From assembly GCF_001411555.2 (NCBI RefSeq), contig NC_049902.1, positions 11,041,888 to 11,105,887 on the forward strand: 64,000 bases of DNA, written 5' to 3'. The notes under the pieces were generated by a model. It worked only from the letters and a program-made list of their open reading frames with translations. It did no database searches and was not told the DNA's origin. The position numbers and the translations under genes were made by a program. Positions 32,440 to 42,275 of the stretch are shown here, one piece after another (position 1 is the first letter of the stretch; each line of letters starts with the position of its first letter). The DNA is from Juglans regia (Eukaryota > Streptophyta > Magnoliopsida > Fagales > Juglandaceae).

Positions 32440-34090
32440 AATAGCTACTTCATCCCACATATCGGAAATCCACATTTTCTCTCATACAATGCCTCGTAAG
32501 GGGCCATTTGGATGGTCGTTTGGTAATTGTTATTATATGCAAACTCAATGAGTGGGACATGGCTTTCCCAGGATCCCTTAAAATATAATACACATGCTCT
32601 CAGCATGTCCTTCAATGTCTAAATAGTTATCTCCGACTGTCTGTCAACTTAGGGATGGTAAGCACTACTGAATTTCAGCTTAGTGCCCATTGATGCTTGT
32701 AAACACTTCAAAAAATAAGACGTAAGTCTTGGGTCTCGGTCCAACGTCGGAGTGCACTCTATGTAACCTAACTATCTCTTTTATGTACATCAGAGTGAGC
32801 TTACTCAAGGTGTCTGTAATAGCGATTGGTAAAAAGTGGGCACTCTTGGTCGACCTATCTACGATTAACCATATGTCGTCTTTACCATTAATGGTAACCC
32901 TACCACTAAGTCCATAGCAATGTCTTTCCACTTCCACTACGGAATAGGCAAGGGCTATAAATCCTCAACCGGTCTCTGATGCTCAGCTTTCCCTCTCGAC
33001 ATGTAGCGCATCTCTTGATGAAGAGGGTGACGTCTCACTTCATTCCTTCCCACCAAGATCCTTTCCTAAGATCTTGGTACATCTTCGTACCTCCTAGATG
33101 TATCAGTATGGCGAGGAATGAGCTTCTACTACTACTCGTCCTAACATTTCTGAATTAGGCAGAACTACTTTCTTTTCTCTAATAATAAGATTACATCCTC
33201 ACCTAAGCTGAAATGTACAGGTCCCCTACCTCTACAGACTCTTTTTCAAAATCTCTAACAATTTTGGGTCCTTCCTCTACTGACACTTCAGTTCATCAAA
33301 CTCACTCACTCTCAACTGTTGCATGCCGCTTAGAATATCCTTTGGTGGCAAATTTCTAGAATACACTAGTATATCATCTATGAACACTACTAGAAATAAG
33401 TACAAGACAGCCGAAATACATTATTCATAATGTCCATGAAAGTTCCTAGGGGCGTTAGCGAACTTGACAGGCATCATCGTAAACTCAAAGTGATCGTATC
33501 TCGTCCAAAAAGTTGTCTTTGGTATGTTGCCTCCCCTAATCCTCAATTGGTGATAACCTGACCTAAGGTCAATCTTAGAAAACATTGCAGCTCCTTGCAA
33601 CTGAGCAAGAAAATCATCTTTCCTTGGTAGCAGGTATCTATTTTTTATGGTCATCTTATTAAATTCTCGATAATCGATACACATGCTAATGGTTACATTC
33701 TTCTTTTTAACTAATAGCATTGGTGCTCCCCAAGGTGAGATACTAGGCTTGAGAGACCCCCTTCATCAACAACTCCTGTAGTTGGCTTTTCCGTTCTTTC
33801 AACTTGGTTAGGGCCATCCTATAGAATGAATTAAGTACTAGAATTGTCGGTTCCAACTCAATCGAGAACTCGACTTCTCTATAAGGGGGCAATCCTGTTA
33901 ATTGTCTGAATACCTCTGAGAACTCATTTACTATGGGTATATCCTCTATCTCCTTAGGTTTTTCTCCTTAAGTACTAAATGTACTAAGTAGGCTTCGGCC
34001 CCGCTCCCAACTCCTTCTTGGCTTGCAATGAGGTAATCATTTCTAGCATTGATCTTAACTAACTTCCTCGAAAAATCCTATCTTCCATTC
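32440..34090 (-). pseudogene. Ty3/gypsy pol relic, antisense (protease end, RT, integrase; RNase H deleted)
   Basis: Read right to left: 'SGAEAYLVHLVLKEKN', 'GLPPYREVEFSIELEPT' (joined over frames, about 33900-33850), then RT: '[14 protein letters not shown]', '[20 protein letters not shown]' (33720-33640), '[17 protein letters not shown]', '[20 protein letters not shown]', and '[13 protein letters not shown]' (about 33395-33355; FIDD active site kept). The RNase H and the front of the integrase are missing: 'LRVSEFDELK' follows almost at once. Integrase: 'LGGTKMYQDL', a broken H2C2 finger 'FIKRCATCREGKAEHQRPVE', core 'DDIWLIVDRSTKSAHFLPIA' (32880-32820), 'YIKEIVRLHRV', and 'TIQMAPYEALYERKC' near 32500. 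The blocks fit chromovirus (Tekay/Del-like) pol. Many stops. Confidence 0.85.
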
Positions 34091-34102
34091 CAGGTGCGCT
34101 GA

Positions 34103-34441
34103 ATGTTACAACCCGCCAGGAAGCGAAGAGAAAGATTTGTAGGCAGGCACCAGAGCGAGAGTCCAAGGAAGGGAAAGAATATTATAAGGGAGCTCACCCA
34201 TTGTCATGGCTCTACCAGACCACATCAGCCAGTTGGTGAAATCAGGACTATAACCAAAGGATTCGACGGGGGTGGAGCATCATCACCTGCAAGAAAGGCC
34301 CATGCCAGAAGGGCAAGATATGAAGGAGTTTTTGCTAATGATAGGCCCTTAAAGCAAACTAGAACTGGGAAAACTACTCATATGTCCTTTGGCAACGAAA
34401 ATCACAAGGTGTGTTGTACTCTCAAGACGATGCTTTGGTAG
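34103..34441 (+). pseudogene. Tat-lineage gypsy gag/protease junction
   Basis: 112 open codons. 'PVGEIRTITKGFDGGGASSP', 'ARKAHARRARYEGVFANDRP' and 'MSFGNENH' match the stretch between gag and protease in Tat/Ogre-type elements ('GEIRTI.GGF', 'RKRHAR', 'SFGDED'). The 5' LTR, most of gag and any upstream ORF are absent; the relic starts abruptly next to the antisense gypsy relic. Confidence 0.7.
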
Positions 34442-34870
34442 TAACTCTGCTTGTCACATACTACACTACCTACAAGACTTTGATTGACAACAAGATTTAT
34501 AGCAGACGTACTATTTTGGAATGTATTCTTGAAGATAGGCATTAAGCAATACAATTTGCGGCCATCCCCTACACCATAGAAGGGGTCTTCAAGAGAAATA
34601 GTGCAGTCGATTGGTTCCATTGAGTTATCCATTACAGGAGGAGCTGCATCCCTCATGACAACAACAATCACAAACTTTTTGGTTGTAAAAGCTCGATCGT
34701 CATAGAACATGATGTTTGGTTGCCTAACCCTAAACAAGATGAGAGCGATCAGCTCAATGTACCACTTAAAGATGAATTTCCTGATAGATGTGGGTATGGG
34801 GGAAGTACCTGGCAAGCAAGTACAGGCACACAAATGCTATATGCAGGAGCTAAAGAATGGAGCTTCAGAA
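34442..34870 (+). pseudogene. Tat-lineage aspartic protease, broken
   Basis: 'ADVLFWNVFLKIGI' (about 34503-34545), 'LRPSPTP', 'IVQSIGSIELSITGGAAS', 'TTTITNFLVVKA', 'LTLNKMRAISSMYHLKMNFL' and 'VGEVPGKQVQAHKCYMQEL'-type blocks follow the Tat protease closely. The catalytic D[TS]G is degraded to 'DNKI' (about 34481), so it could not work. Two frame changes and a few stops. Confidence 0.7.
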
Positions 34871-35345
34871 ACTTAGGTTGTCAAGGATGCAATGGATGAA
34901 GATAAGATTCCTCCCAACTCCAGAGCTCATTGAGTAGGCGATAGAAACTCGGGATGAGGAGAATCTTAAATAGGGTGAAGCCACTAAGCCTCTACAATTG
35001 GTCGTTTTGAAGACCATGTCAGCGAATAAGAAAAGAGCACGTCCCTACCTAGTGGAAGGCAAAGGTGATCCTTCCTCGATGTAGGTGGAAAGTGAGGCAG
35101 GACTGGTCTATAGAGTGTAGCTAGTCTAATGGAAGGACAAGCGAGCACTGGGACGAGAACAAGGGGTTGAAGAGGCTCCTATTTCAAAAAAGCCTCCTAA
35201 CGTACAAAGGCAAAGAACGAGTTGAAGGCAAGCAACGATCAAGGACAAGATCCTTGCTGACTCGTACGAGCTTTCCAAGACTACACAGAAATGTTCAAGC
35301 AGTGGAAATGTCTTACGCAATCGCCCACACTCCATTTGAAAGTAT
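34871..35345 (+). other. Degraded Tat sequence
   Basis: 'DEDKIPPNSRAH' near 34880-34930 belongs to the acidic linker between protease and RT in this lineage; the rest cannot be followed. Confidence 0.4.
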
Positions 35346-36740
35346 TGTGACTTGGCGGATCATATCGTTTGAACCCAGAGGTATAGTCTAACACCACATG
35401 GGAAATGCTCAGGTTGAGAGAGACTAAGGATCGAAAATAAGGCAAGCCATAAGGATGAACGGACCATGCCATGCCAGTCTGTCTCTATCATCCTACAGTA
35501 GGACGATTGAGACTAAAGGGCACCAATTCAATCACATCTGGAGTCAAAAGGAAACTTGACAAACCTGTGCAATAAAAGGCTTGAGCTAAAAGCCAAAATC
35601 TCATTTTTGAGTTCAAAAACACCTGAGAGACCTTGGAGTCATATTCTTTGGAAGGAGCCAGGGACTTGCAAGGAGACAAAGAAATGAGCAATATAGCGTT
35701 GAGTCAGTGAGGTAGGTTGGCTTCTAAGATAGTACCAAGGAATTTGGGTAAATGTTATGTGAGGATGTTATGGAATTTTCGTTCATGCATACTCTATAAT
35801 CTCCCATTTTCTAATCATGAAATAATAAATGTTTTCCATTATATTTATGAAACACTTCATGTTTCCTAAGATTTGAATGCACTTGTTTTTGGTAGAATCT
35901 TTGTGTGAGTAATAGTACCGTGTGTCAATCATCGTGAAACGGGACAGAGAATTCCCCAAACCTTTCTTGCGAGACGTCGCCATGAGCTTTATAGAAGTAG
36001 AGAGAGTCCCCATGAATGATTGGGATCGGGTGGTATTGTGTTGGCCTCACCTGATAAACGGGATGTAGAATCCCTTGAGCGTATCTTGTGTTGGAGTCTT
36101 TGAGTTGGTTGGCTTGGTAAACGTTTCCCTGGTACAACATGTATATCTCTGTGTGAGAGTCAACCTGTGTTGGCGTACATGCAAGCTGACTTGCACCATG
36201 TTGGTTAGGTGGAAGAGATTCTAACATTGGAGCAACTCATCCTTTATTGGCCCATCAAGCGACATATGTCTATGTGATGAATATCTATGTGATGACGGTG
36301 AACTATTGTGAACTGGTGCTATGGTTTTAAGTGCTTGACAGGAGGGTGAATCCTCGCCTTGGCAACATGCATAACTACCTATATATATCTTGAATTTTGT
36401 AACAGATAGTAACTCCTTAGAGGGTGATTCATCGTCATGCTTATAAAAATGTATTTTACGGAGAGGATGATTCCTCGTTGCTTTTTCAAATACATGCTCT
36501 ATTGCATGAGTGGGTAATTCATTGCCACACACTAACTCATGAATTCACTCTTGTTTTCACTGCACAAAACTATTTGTTGCATATTCAAGAGAATTGTTTC
36601 TCATTAACGGTCTTGTCATTTCAGCCTAACCTACCTATGGTTTTGGTATCATAACCACAGACTTTGATGCAGAGGTAGATCTAAGAGTAATACCCAAGGA
36701 GGGAGAGCCAACCCAACTTGAGCAGTAGGCGACTAGGCTC
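35346..36740 (+). mobile_element. Probable gypsy LTR fragment inserted in the Tat relic
   Basis: Tat coding stops before it and resumes right after it (36755). Its right part (36636-36720, 'CTTTGATGCAGAGGTAGA', 'AAGGAGGGAGAGCCAACCCA') resembles the LTR at 60170-60240 ('CTTTGATGCAAATGTAGG', 'AAGGAGGAGGAGCCAGTGCA'). The edges are not fixed. Open frames on its minus strand (35925-36227, 36221-36532) have no known motif. Confidence 0.4.
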
Positions 36741-36754
36741 TCGTTGAGCATAGA

Positions 36755-37620
36755 GATGTGTTAGCTTGGAGCCACGAGGACATGGTGAGAATAGACTCTG
36801 TCATTCCAAAGGCCAAACGAATAAGGTAGAAGTGGAGGAGCTTCAGCGTGGAACATACACAGTGATAGTAGAGGAAGTGGATCGCCTACTTCATCAGGGA
36901 GTCACATTACCCATAATGGTTTTTCCAAGTAGTATTGGTGAAGAAGGAAAATGGGAAGTGGTGAATGTGCATAAACTTCACCGATTGAACAAAGTGTGTC
37001 CCAAAGATAGGTTTCCTTTGCCATAGAATGAATTAATACTTGATTTGATGGAAGGACACCAAATGTTGAGCTTCATGGATGCATATTCGGGATACAACCA
37101 GAAAAAATTCTATGAGAGCAACATAGAAAAGACGTTCTTTATAACAGATAAGGGGCTCTGGTAATACAATTCGAGCTGAAAAAATGTTGGAGCAACATAT
37201 CAACGACTATTAAATTGCATGTTCAAAAAATAAATTGGACACAACATGGAGGTATACATAAAATACCTCCTAGTCAAAAGAAAGGAGGAAGACCATCAAT
37301 TGGAAAACTTAAAGGAGGTCTTTGCCATTTTACAGAAGTACAACATGAAGCTCAATCCAGCCAAGTGCATGTTTGACTTGGTCTCAAGGAAATTCATGGT
37401 GTTATAACGAAGGATCAGGGCCATCCAGGTAAAAATCAAGATGACAATGGAGATGAAGTCGCCCCAACATCTAAACAAAGTGCAAAAATTAATCAGTAGG
37501 ATAGTAGTACTAAACAAGTTTGCATTAAGGTCGACAAACAAAACAAATGTCTCTCGTTCCTTCGAGTGCTACAGGAGACCCAGGAGTGGGGTCACGAATG
37601 TGACAAGCGTTTTGAGTAGC
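36755..37620 (+). pseudogene. Tat-lineage reverse transcriptase, broken
   Basis: 'VLAWSHEDMVRIDSVIPKAK' (36758-36815), 'VEEVDRLLHQGVTLPI', 'GKWEVVNVHKLHRLNKVCPK' (36948-37010), 'DRFPLP', 'HQMLSFMDAYSGYNQ' (37053-37100), 'EEDHQLENLKEVFAILQKYN' and 'MKLNPAKCMFDLVSRKF'. These are the Tat RT blocks (W/CPKD-FPLP, MDAYSGYNQI). The catalytic YVDD is replaced by 'YIKY', so RT activity was lost. Frame changes at about 37027 and 37150. Confidence 0.8.
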
Positions 37621-38560
37621 TGAAATCCTACCTATCTAGGCCTTTGTTCCTCAGCTAGACCAACTAGGGGGAAACACTGTATCTATATATGTCTGTTATG
37701 TCAGAAGCGATAAGTGTTATTCTTGTAACAGAGGAAGGAAAAATGTAAAAGCTTGTATACTATACCAACTGAGATTTAAGGAGAGTAGAGATCCGCTACC
37801 CAGGAACGGAGTTACTAGCATTCGCAATGGTGGTAGCAGCATGTAGACTAAAGCCCTACTTCCAGGCACATACCGTCTAAAGAAAGTCCTACATGATAGA
37901 CACGTCAGGCAAAATTGTGAACTGGTCAATCAAGGTCAGTGAGTCCAATCTTGATTACCTCTCGAGAAGAGCCATAAAAGGACAAATCCAAATGGATTGT
38001 TGCAGAATTTGCCCGCTTCCTAGAGGAGTCGTAGATGGCATCAAAGGGAACACGCTAGCATGTATACATCGATGGCTCCTCCTGCCACAATGGTGGGGAA
38101 GTAGGCCTCTACCTCATGACAGAACTGGGCGAAGAAATTCACTCTGCCACAAAATTGGCATTCGAGATGACAAAGAATTATGCGGAGTATGAAGCACTAT
38201 TGGCAGGTTTCGTCATGGTCAAAGGGTAAAGCGCAAGTGAAGTTGAAGTACACACAGATTCCTAGTTGGTAGTGAACTAGGTGAGGGCGAGTACCTAGCA
38301 AAAGAGGACAAGTTGAAGTTGTAGCTGTAGTGGGTATGGAATTAGCACAATCTGTTTTAGTACTTCAGCATCCGATAAATATTGTGGTAAGAAAACTGGC
38401 AAATAGAAAAGCTCACACAAGTCGCTTCAGGTGTTGGAGAACCCATCTGTAGGAAGCGAAGTATCAGTAATTGGAGCATTATACCAAAATGGGCACAGGA
38501 TGTGAAAAAATACCTAACCACAGTGGACCTCGTAAGAGGACAAACGAAGGCGAGAAAGAT
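37621..38560 (+). pseudogene. Tat-lineage RNase H region(s)
   Basis: The conventional RNase H is faint (37640-37900, 'ATRFVL', 'AMVVAACRLKPYFQAH'). The second, archaeal-type RNase H that marks the Tat lineage is clear at 38068-38220: 'VYIDGSSCHNGGEVGLYLMT' and 'EMTKNYAEYEALLAGFVMV', with D in YIDGSS and E in AEYEAL kept. Stops follow. Confidence 0.7.
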
Positions 38561-39748
38561 AAGACCTAGGGCAGCTAACCATAGTGGAAAGGATGTTATA
38601 TAACAGAGGATTCTCCACACCGCTCTTGCATTACATATCCAAAGAGAGAGCGCAGTATGTGATGCCTAATATACATGAGGGAGTCTACGAAAATCATTCT
38701 GGTGGCAGTGCCCTAGCAAAGAAGGCCATGAGGGTAGATATACTACTGGCCCCATGCACAAAAAGATACAAAAGAATTTGTCAAGAAGTGATAGAATTGG
38801 CAACTACAAGCAACCATGCCTCACAGCCTGCCGAAGGAGTTGACCATGATGGCAGAACCATGACCTTTCACCTAATGGGGAATAGAAATTGTAGGACTCA
38901 TGCTGCCAAGAAAGGGAGGTGTCAAGTTCGTCGTGGTCACCATTGACTACTTCATGAAGTGAGTAGAAGCAAAGGTAATAGCGACAATTACAGCGGGCAA
39001 CATCATAAAGTTTCTCAGGAAACTCGTCATGTGTCGGTTTGGCATACCATGGTCCTTAATCTCATATAACAGGCGGCAGTTTGACTACAACCAATATAGG
39101 GAATGGTGCTCAGAGTTAGGAATTAAGGTTAGATATTCCTCCCGAACCATCCACAAGCTAATAGACAAGTTGAGACGGTGAAAAAACCTTGTTCCACATG
39201 GTAAAAACTAGGCTCATTGATCAGAATGGAGCAAGGGCTGAAGTGGTAAAATTCCGTTCGCAATGACCTATGATAGTGAAGTGGTAAAATTGGTAGAGAT
39301 CAGTATGCCAAGTCACCAAGTCCATCATTACTATCAGGAAGTAAACGACAAAGGCTTGGAAGGGAATCTCGACCTATTTCAAGAAAATAGAAAAGTGGTA
39401 GAAGTGAGAGAAGGAACCTACAGGAGGAGAACAACAAAATACTTCAACAAGAAAGTTAAGCATCGGGCATTTAAAGTCAGAGATCTCGTGCTAACGGAAG
39501 TTGGGGCGGCCACCAAAAGAAAAGAGCATGGAAAGCTCGAGCCCAATTGGAAAGGACCATACATTGTCATAGCAAACAACAAACCAAGCTCATACTACTT
39601 GGAGGACATGAATGGGAACAAGCCTACCACACTCCATGGGGAGCAACGAAGTGTTAACAATGCCCATGAGGCTAGGGTTAACAATCTCACCAATGGTTGG
39701 AAACCAAGGCTAAGCCATGCACATGCGGTCGAGGTTACCTTCACCTAA
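38561..39748 (+). pseudogene. Tat-lineage integrase, broken, with open C-terminus
   Basis: 'MLYNRGFSTPLLHYISKERA' (38593-38652), 'VMPNIHEGVYENHSGG' and a core 'RGVKFVVVTIDYFMK'-like stretch near 38917-38960, 'VMCRFGIPWSLIS', then 161 open codons (39263-39748): 'MTYDSEVVKLVEI', 'YFNKKVKHRAFKVRDLVLTE', 'GKLEPNWKGPYIVIANNKPS', 'YYLEDMNGNKPTTLHGEQ'. The last blocks are the integrase C-terminal domain of Tat elements. Catalytic 'D' of TIDYF is present, the second is lost in 'ISYNRRQF'. The last 35 codons run into the tandem array. Confidence 0.8.
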
Positions 39749-40165
39749 ATAACATACAAGAAAATATCTCGTTCCCTAAGCCCACCTCTAGGGCAAGCAA
39801 CCAAGTGTTAACAATGCACATATGACTGAGGTTAAAAATCACGCCAATGGTTCGCTACCAAGGCTAACACACACACAATCAAGCTAAGTTAGCCTTCGTC
39901 TAAACAGAGGTTGAGAAATTCTTTCACTCCCTTACCATTCCCCTTGAGTGAGCAACCGAGTGTTCACAACATGAATGCGACCAGGGTTAACACTCGCACC
40001 AATGGTTGGCAACCAAGGCTAGTGCATGCATATGCAACTGGGGTTAGCACTCGCCTAAACAGCAGTTGAGAAAATCTCCAACTCCCTTTGCACGATGCTC
40101 AGGTAAGCAACAAAGTGTTAATAACATGCATGCAATCAGGGTTAACACTCGCAACAAGTAAGCAA
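39640..40165 (+). repeat. 155-bp tandem repeat at the 3' end of the Tat pol
   Basis: 'GCAAC-AAGTGTTAACAATGC'-type starts at about 39643, 39797, 39952 and 40106, spaced 154-156. Units share 'ACCAATGGTTGG-AACCAAGG' and 'GGGTTAACACTCGC'. The first unit overlaps the end of the integrase frame. Tandem arrays in the 3' untranslated part are known for Tat/Ogre elements. Confidence 0.88.
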
Positions 40166-41367
40166 GCAACTCAGGTGGGGTAAACCCCTCAAAAGTTGAG
40201 ATCCTAAAAGACGCCAGAAAGCAGCATTAACTTCCAGGTATTAGCTAAAACATAATGACATAAATAAAGGCATAATAGCAAAAGGAACTATGCAATTGGC
40301 CAAATAAACCTGATAATAATTAGTCAATACAAGGAGTATTCGAAACCTTCGGCTAGTACAAAAAATAATACATAAAAATAGCATTTCAGGTTGTGAGCCA
40401 CAGTTAGGAGGAGGAATCAAGTGGGTGAAGAATGTGTCTCCATCAGAAAGGACACTATGTAGGTCCAAAGTTTTCAAGTCCACCTCAAAGTTAGCCAGCA
40501 TCAACCTCCTTAATTGCTGGAGACCTAGATTGTACCCGATTCCCCACGCCCAGTTGCAAACTTGAAGGACAATGGATAATTGTGGAAAAAGACGTGGTAC
40601 ATCATTCCTAGCTTCTTGGAGGGCAACTTCAAGTACACTAACTCGTTGTGAGGCCCTTGTCAACTTTCCTCACAACACCTCATTAGACTCAACCAACCGC
40701 ACATAGCCACCCTCGGCCTTACGAAGCTCCTCTTGGCTAATCTTATGTCGAGCCAAGAGTTCTTTCAGCTCACCGTGCGTATCAAGATCAATACGGAACT
40801 TCCTACATGACTCTTCACCTGCAACAAATATCTAAAATTACCTTACACATCAGTCCTTCTCCACCTGGGTAGCTTTCGAGGCCTTGTTTGGCCTAGCCCA
40901 CAACTCGTCATTAACATGGCACTCGGCAACCAACTGCTCTTTTTTTTTTCTTTTTTTTTAAGAAGAGCCGGTAGCCAACCAGATAGCAACCCTGTCCCAA
41001 GTTTATTAATAAACCCTCACTTATGGCGAAGGAATACCGTGGTAAAAGACGGACACTTGGGATTTACAAAATATCCCATGCATCAAACAACTTAAAATAA
41101 TAAAGAAAAAACTCATCCTATACAAAGCTCAACAAGAAACCATCTAACTACATGCCACACGCAAAAGAAACATCCTACCTTATAGACGAAAAACCAATCT
41201 TATCCAGTCGGATCATGCCCCTCACAGCAAAAGCTGAAAAGTTCATACCTGATCCATACGTCCTCGTGATTCCCTTGACGGGCAAAGAAATCCGCAACTA
41301 TGCTACCTTCACGCAAAATATGTGAAATGGAAAAAACCATGCCTACCAAACATTCAAGCAACAACTC

Positions 41368-41706
41368 TCAATAGTCCCAAAACACATTACAGGCACCTGA
41401 AGTTAACCAATGAACAATTAATGCAGAATCACACTGTATCTCCACATGATTTAGGCCAAACTCTTTGCAAACCATGATACCTCTCAGTAGGGCCCTTAAT
41501 TCAGCCGCATTATTTGTGCCCATACCCAGGTTTTCCGAGAAGGTAGCCTTGACATTCTCCAAATGATCCCTAATCACTCCACCCCCACCACAAGATCCCG
41601 GGTTTCCCCTACTGCTCCCGTCAACATTCAACTTCACCCAACCTACCACTGGCTTTCTCCACGCCACCGCACGAGGACGGCTCACAGGAACCTGCTTAAT
41701 AGGCAC
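41368..41706 (-). CDS. LINE ORF2 RNase H domain
   Basis: 112 open codons: 'GWVKLNVDGSSRGNPGSCGG' (D of the DGS motif), 'GGVIRDHLENVKATFSENLG', 'TNNAAELRALLRGIMVCKEF' (E of AAEL), 'LNHVEIQCDSALIVHWLTSG' (D of CDS). The catalytic D-E-D set is intact up to the last motif. The C-terminal 'YREGN' block lies beyond the stop in another frame (41350-41200). Plant RVT_3 family. Confidence 0.85.
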   Translation of the reverse strand: MPIKQVPVSRPRAVAWRKPVVGWVKLNVDGSSRGNPGSCGGGGVIRDHLENVKATFSENLGMGTNNAAELRALLRGIMVCKEFGLNHVEIQCDSALIVHWLTSGACNVFWDY

Positions 41707-42275
41707 ATAATTTCTGATAGAATCTCATAATCTCTCAGAGAGAGACTCTTACACTTAGACATGTTTACATAAATTTGGCTAAGCCAAAATTTAACCGCAA
41801 GCCATACTTTCTCTACCGATTCACAAGTCACCTCCATTCTAGCCTTACACCTTCTTACCCACAATCTCCAAGTAACCAGACACGGAAGCAAGCCTACAAG
41901 TACACCCCGCTGGGATGCACGCTTCGCACAGCTGAACCAACAGGAAATACATGCACGCCTTGATGAAGCTGTCATGCACCGAACACCCAATGTCGTCAAG
42001 GCCTTCCTCCAAACTAATGTAGCTATATCTCCTGAGCACAGAACATGATCCAAACTTTCGGATCTTCCATTCATACAACAATCACAACGAGAGGCAAGAT
42101 TAATACCCATAGTTATAATACGAGCATCCACTAAGATGCACCTGAACCATGCCTTCCAAACACAAACAACCACACGTCTAGAGAGGAGTTTATGCCAGAA
42201 CCAATCCGACCATGGACAGGGTTCCCTACGAACCCCGTATAATATCCCATGCAGAAGACATGGAAAAAAGACCAT
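41682..42275 (-). CDS. LINE ORF2 zinc-binding region (zf-RVT) fragment
   Basis: 197 open codons, preceding the RNase H in the next frame. 'VCVWKAWFRCILVDARIITM', 'CDCCMNGRSESLDHVLCSGD' and 'ATLVWRKAL' form the zf-RVT domain (C-x2-C...H-x3-C) found after the reverse transcriptase in plant LINEs. The RT itself was not copied in (5' truncation). Confidence 0.8.
   Translation of the reverse strand: MVFFPCLLHGILYGVRREPCPWSDWFWHKLLSRRVVVCVWKAWFRCILVDARIITMGINLASRCDCCMNGRSESLDHVLCSGDIATLVWRKALTTLGVRCMTASSRRACISCWFSCAKRASQRGVLVGLLPCLVTWRLWVRRCKARMEVTCESVEKVWLAVKFWLSQIYVNMSKCKSLSLRDYEILSEIMCLLSRFL

Noticed and set aside
35925..36532. Two adjacent minus-strand frames of about 100 codons
   Set aside because: No domain, and they lie in what looks like an inserted LTR fragment; one copy of such sequence gives no evidence of coding.
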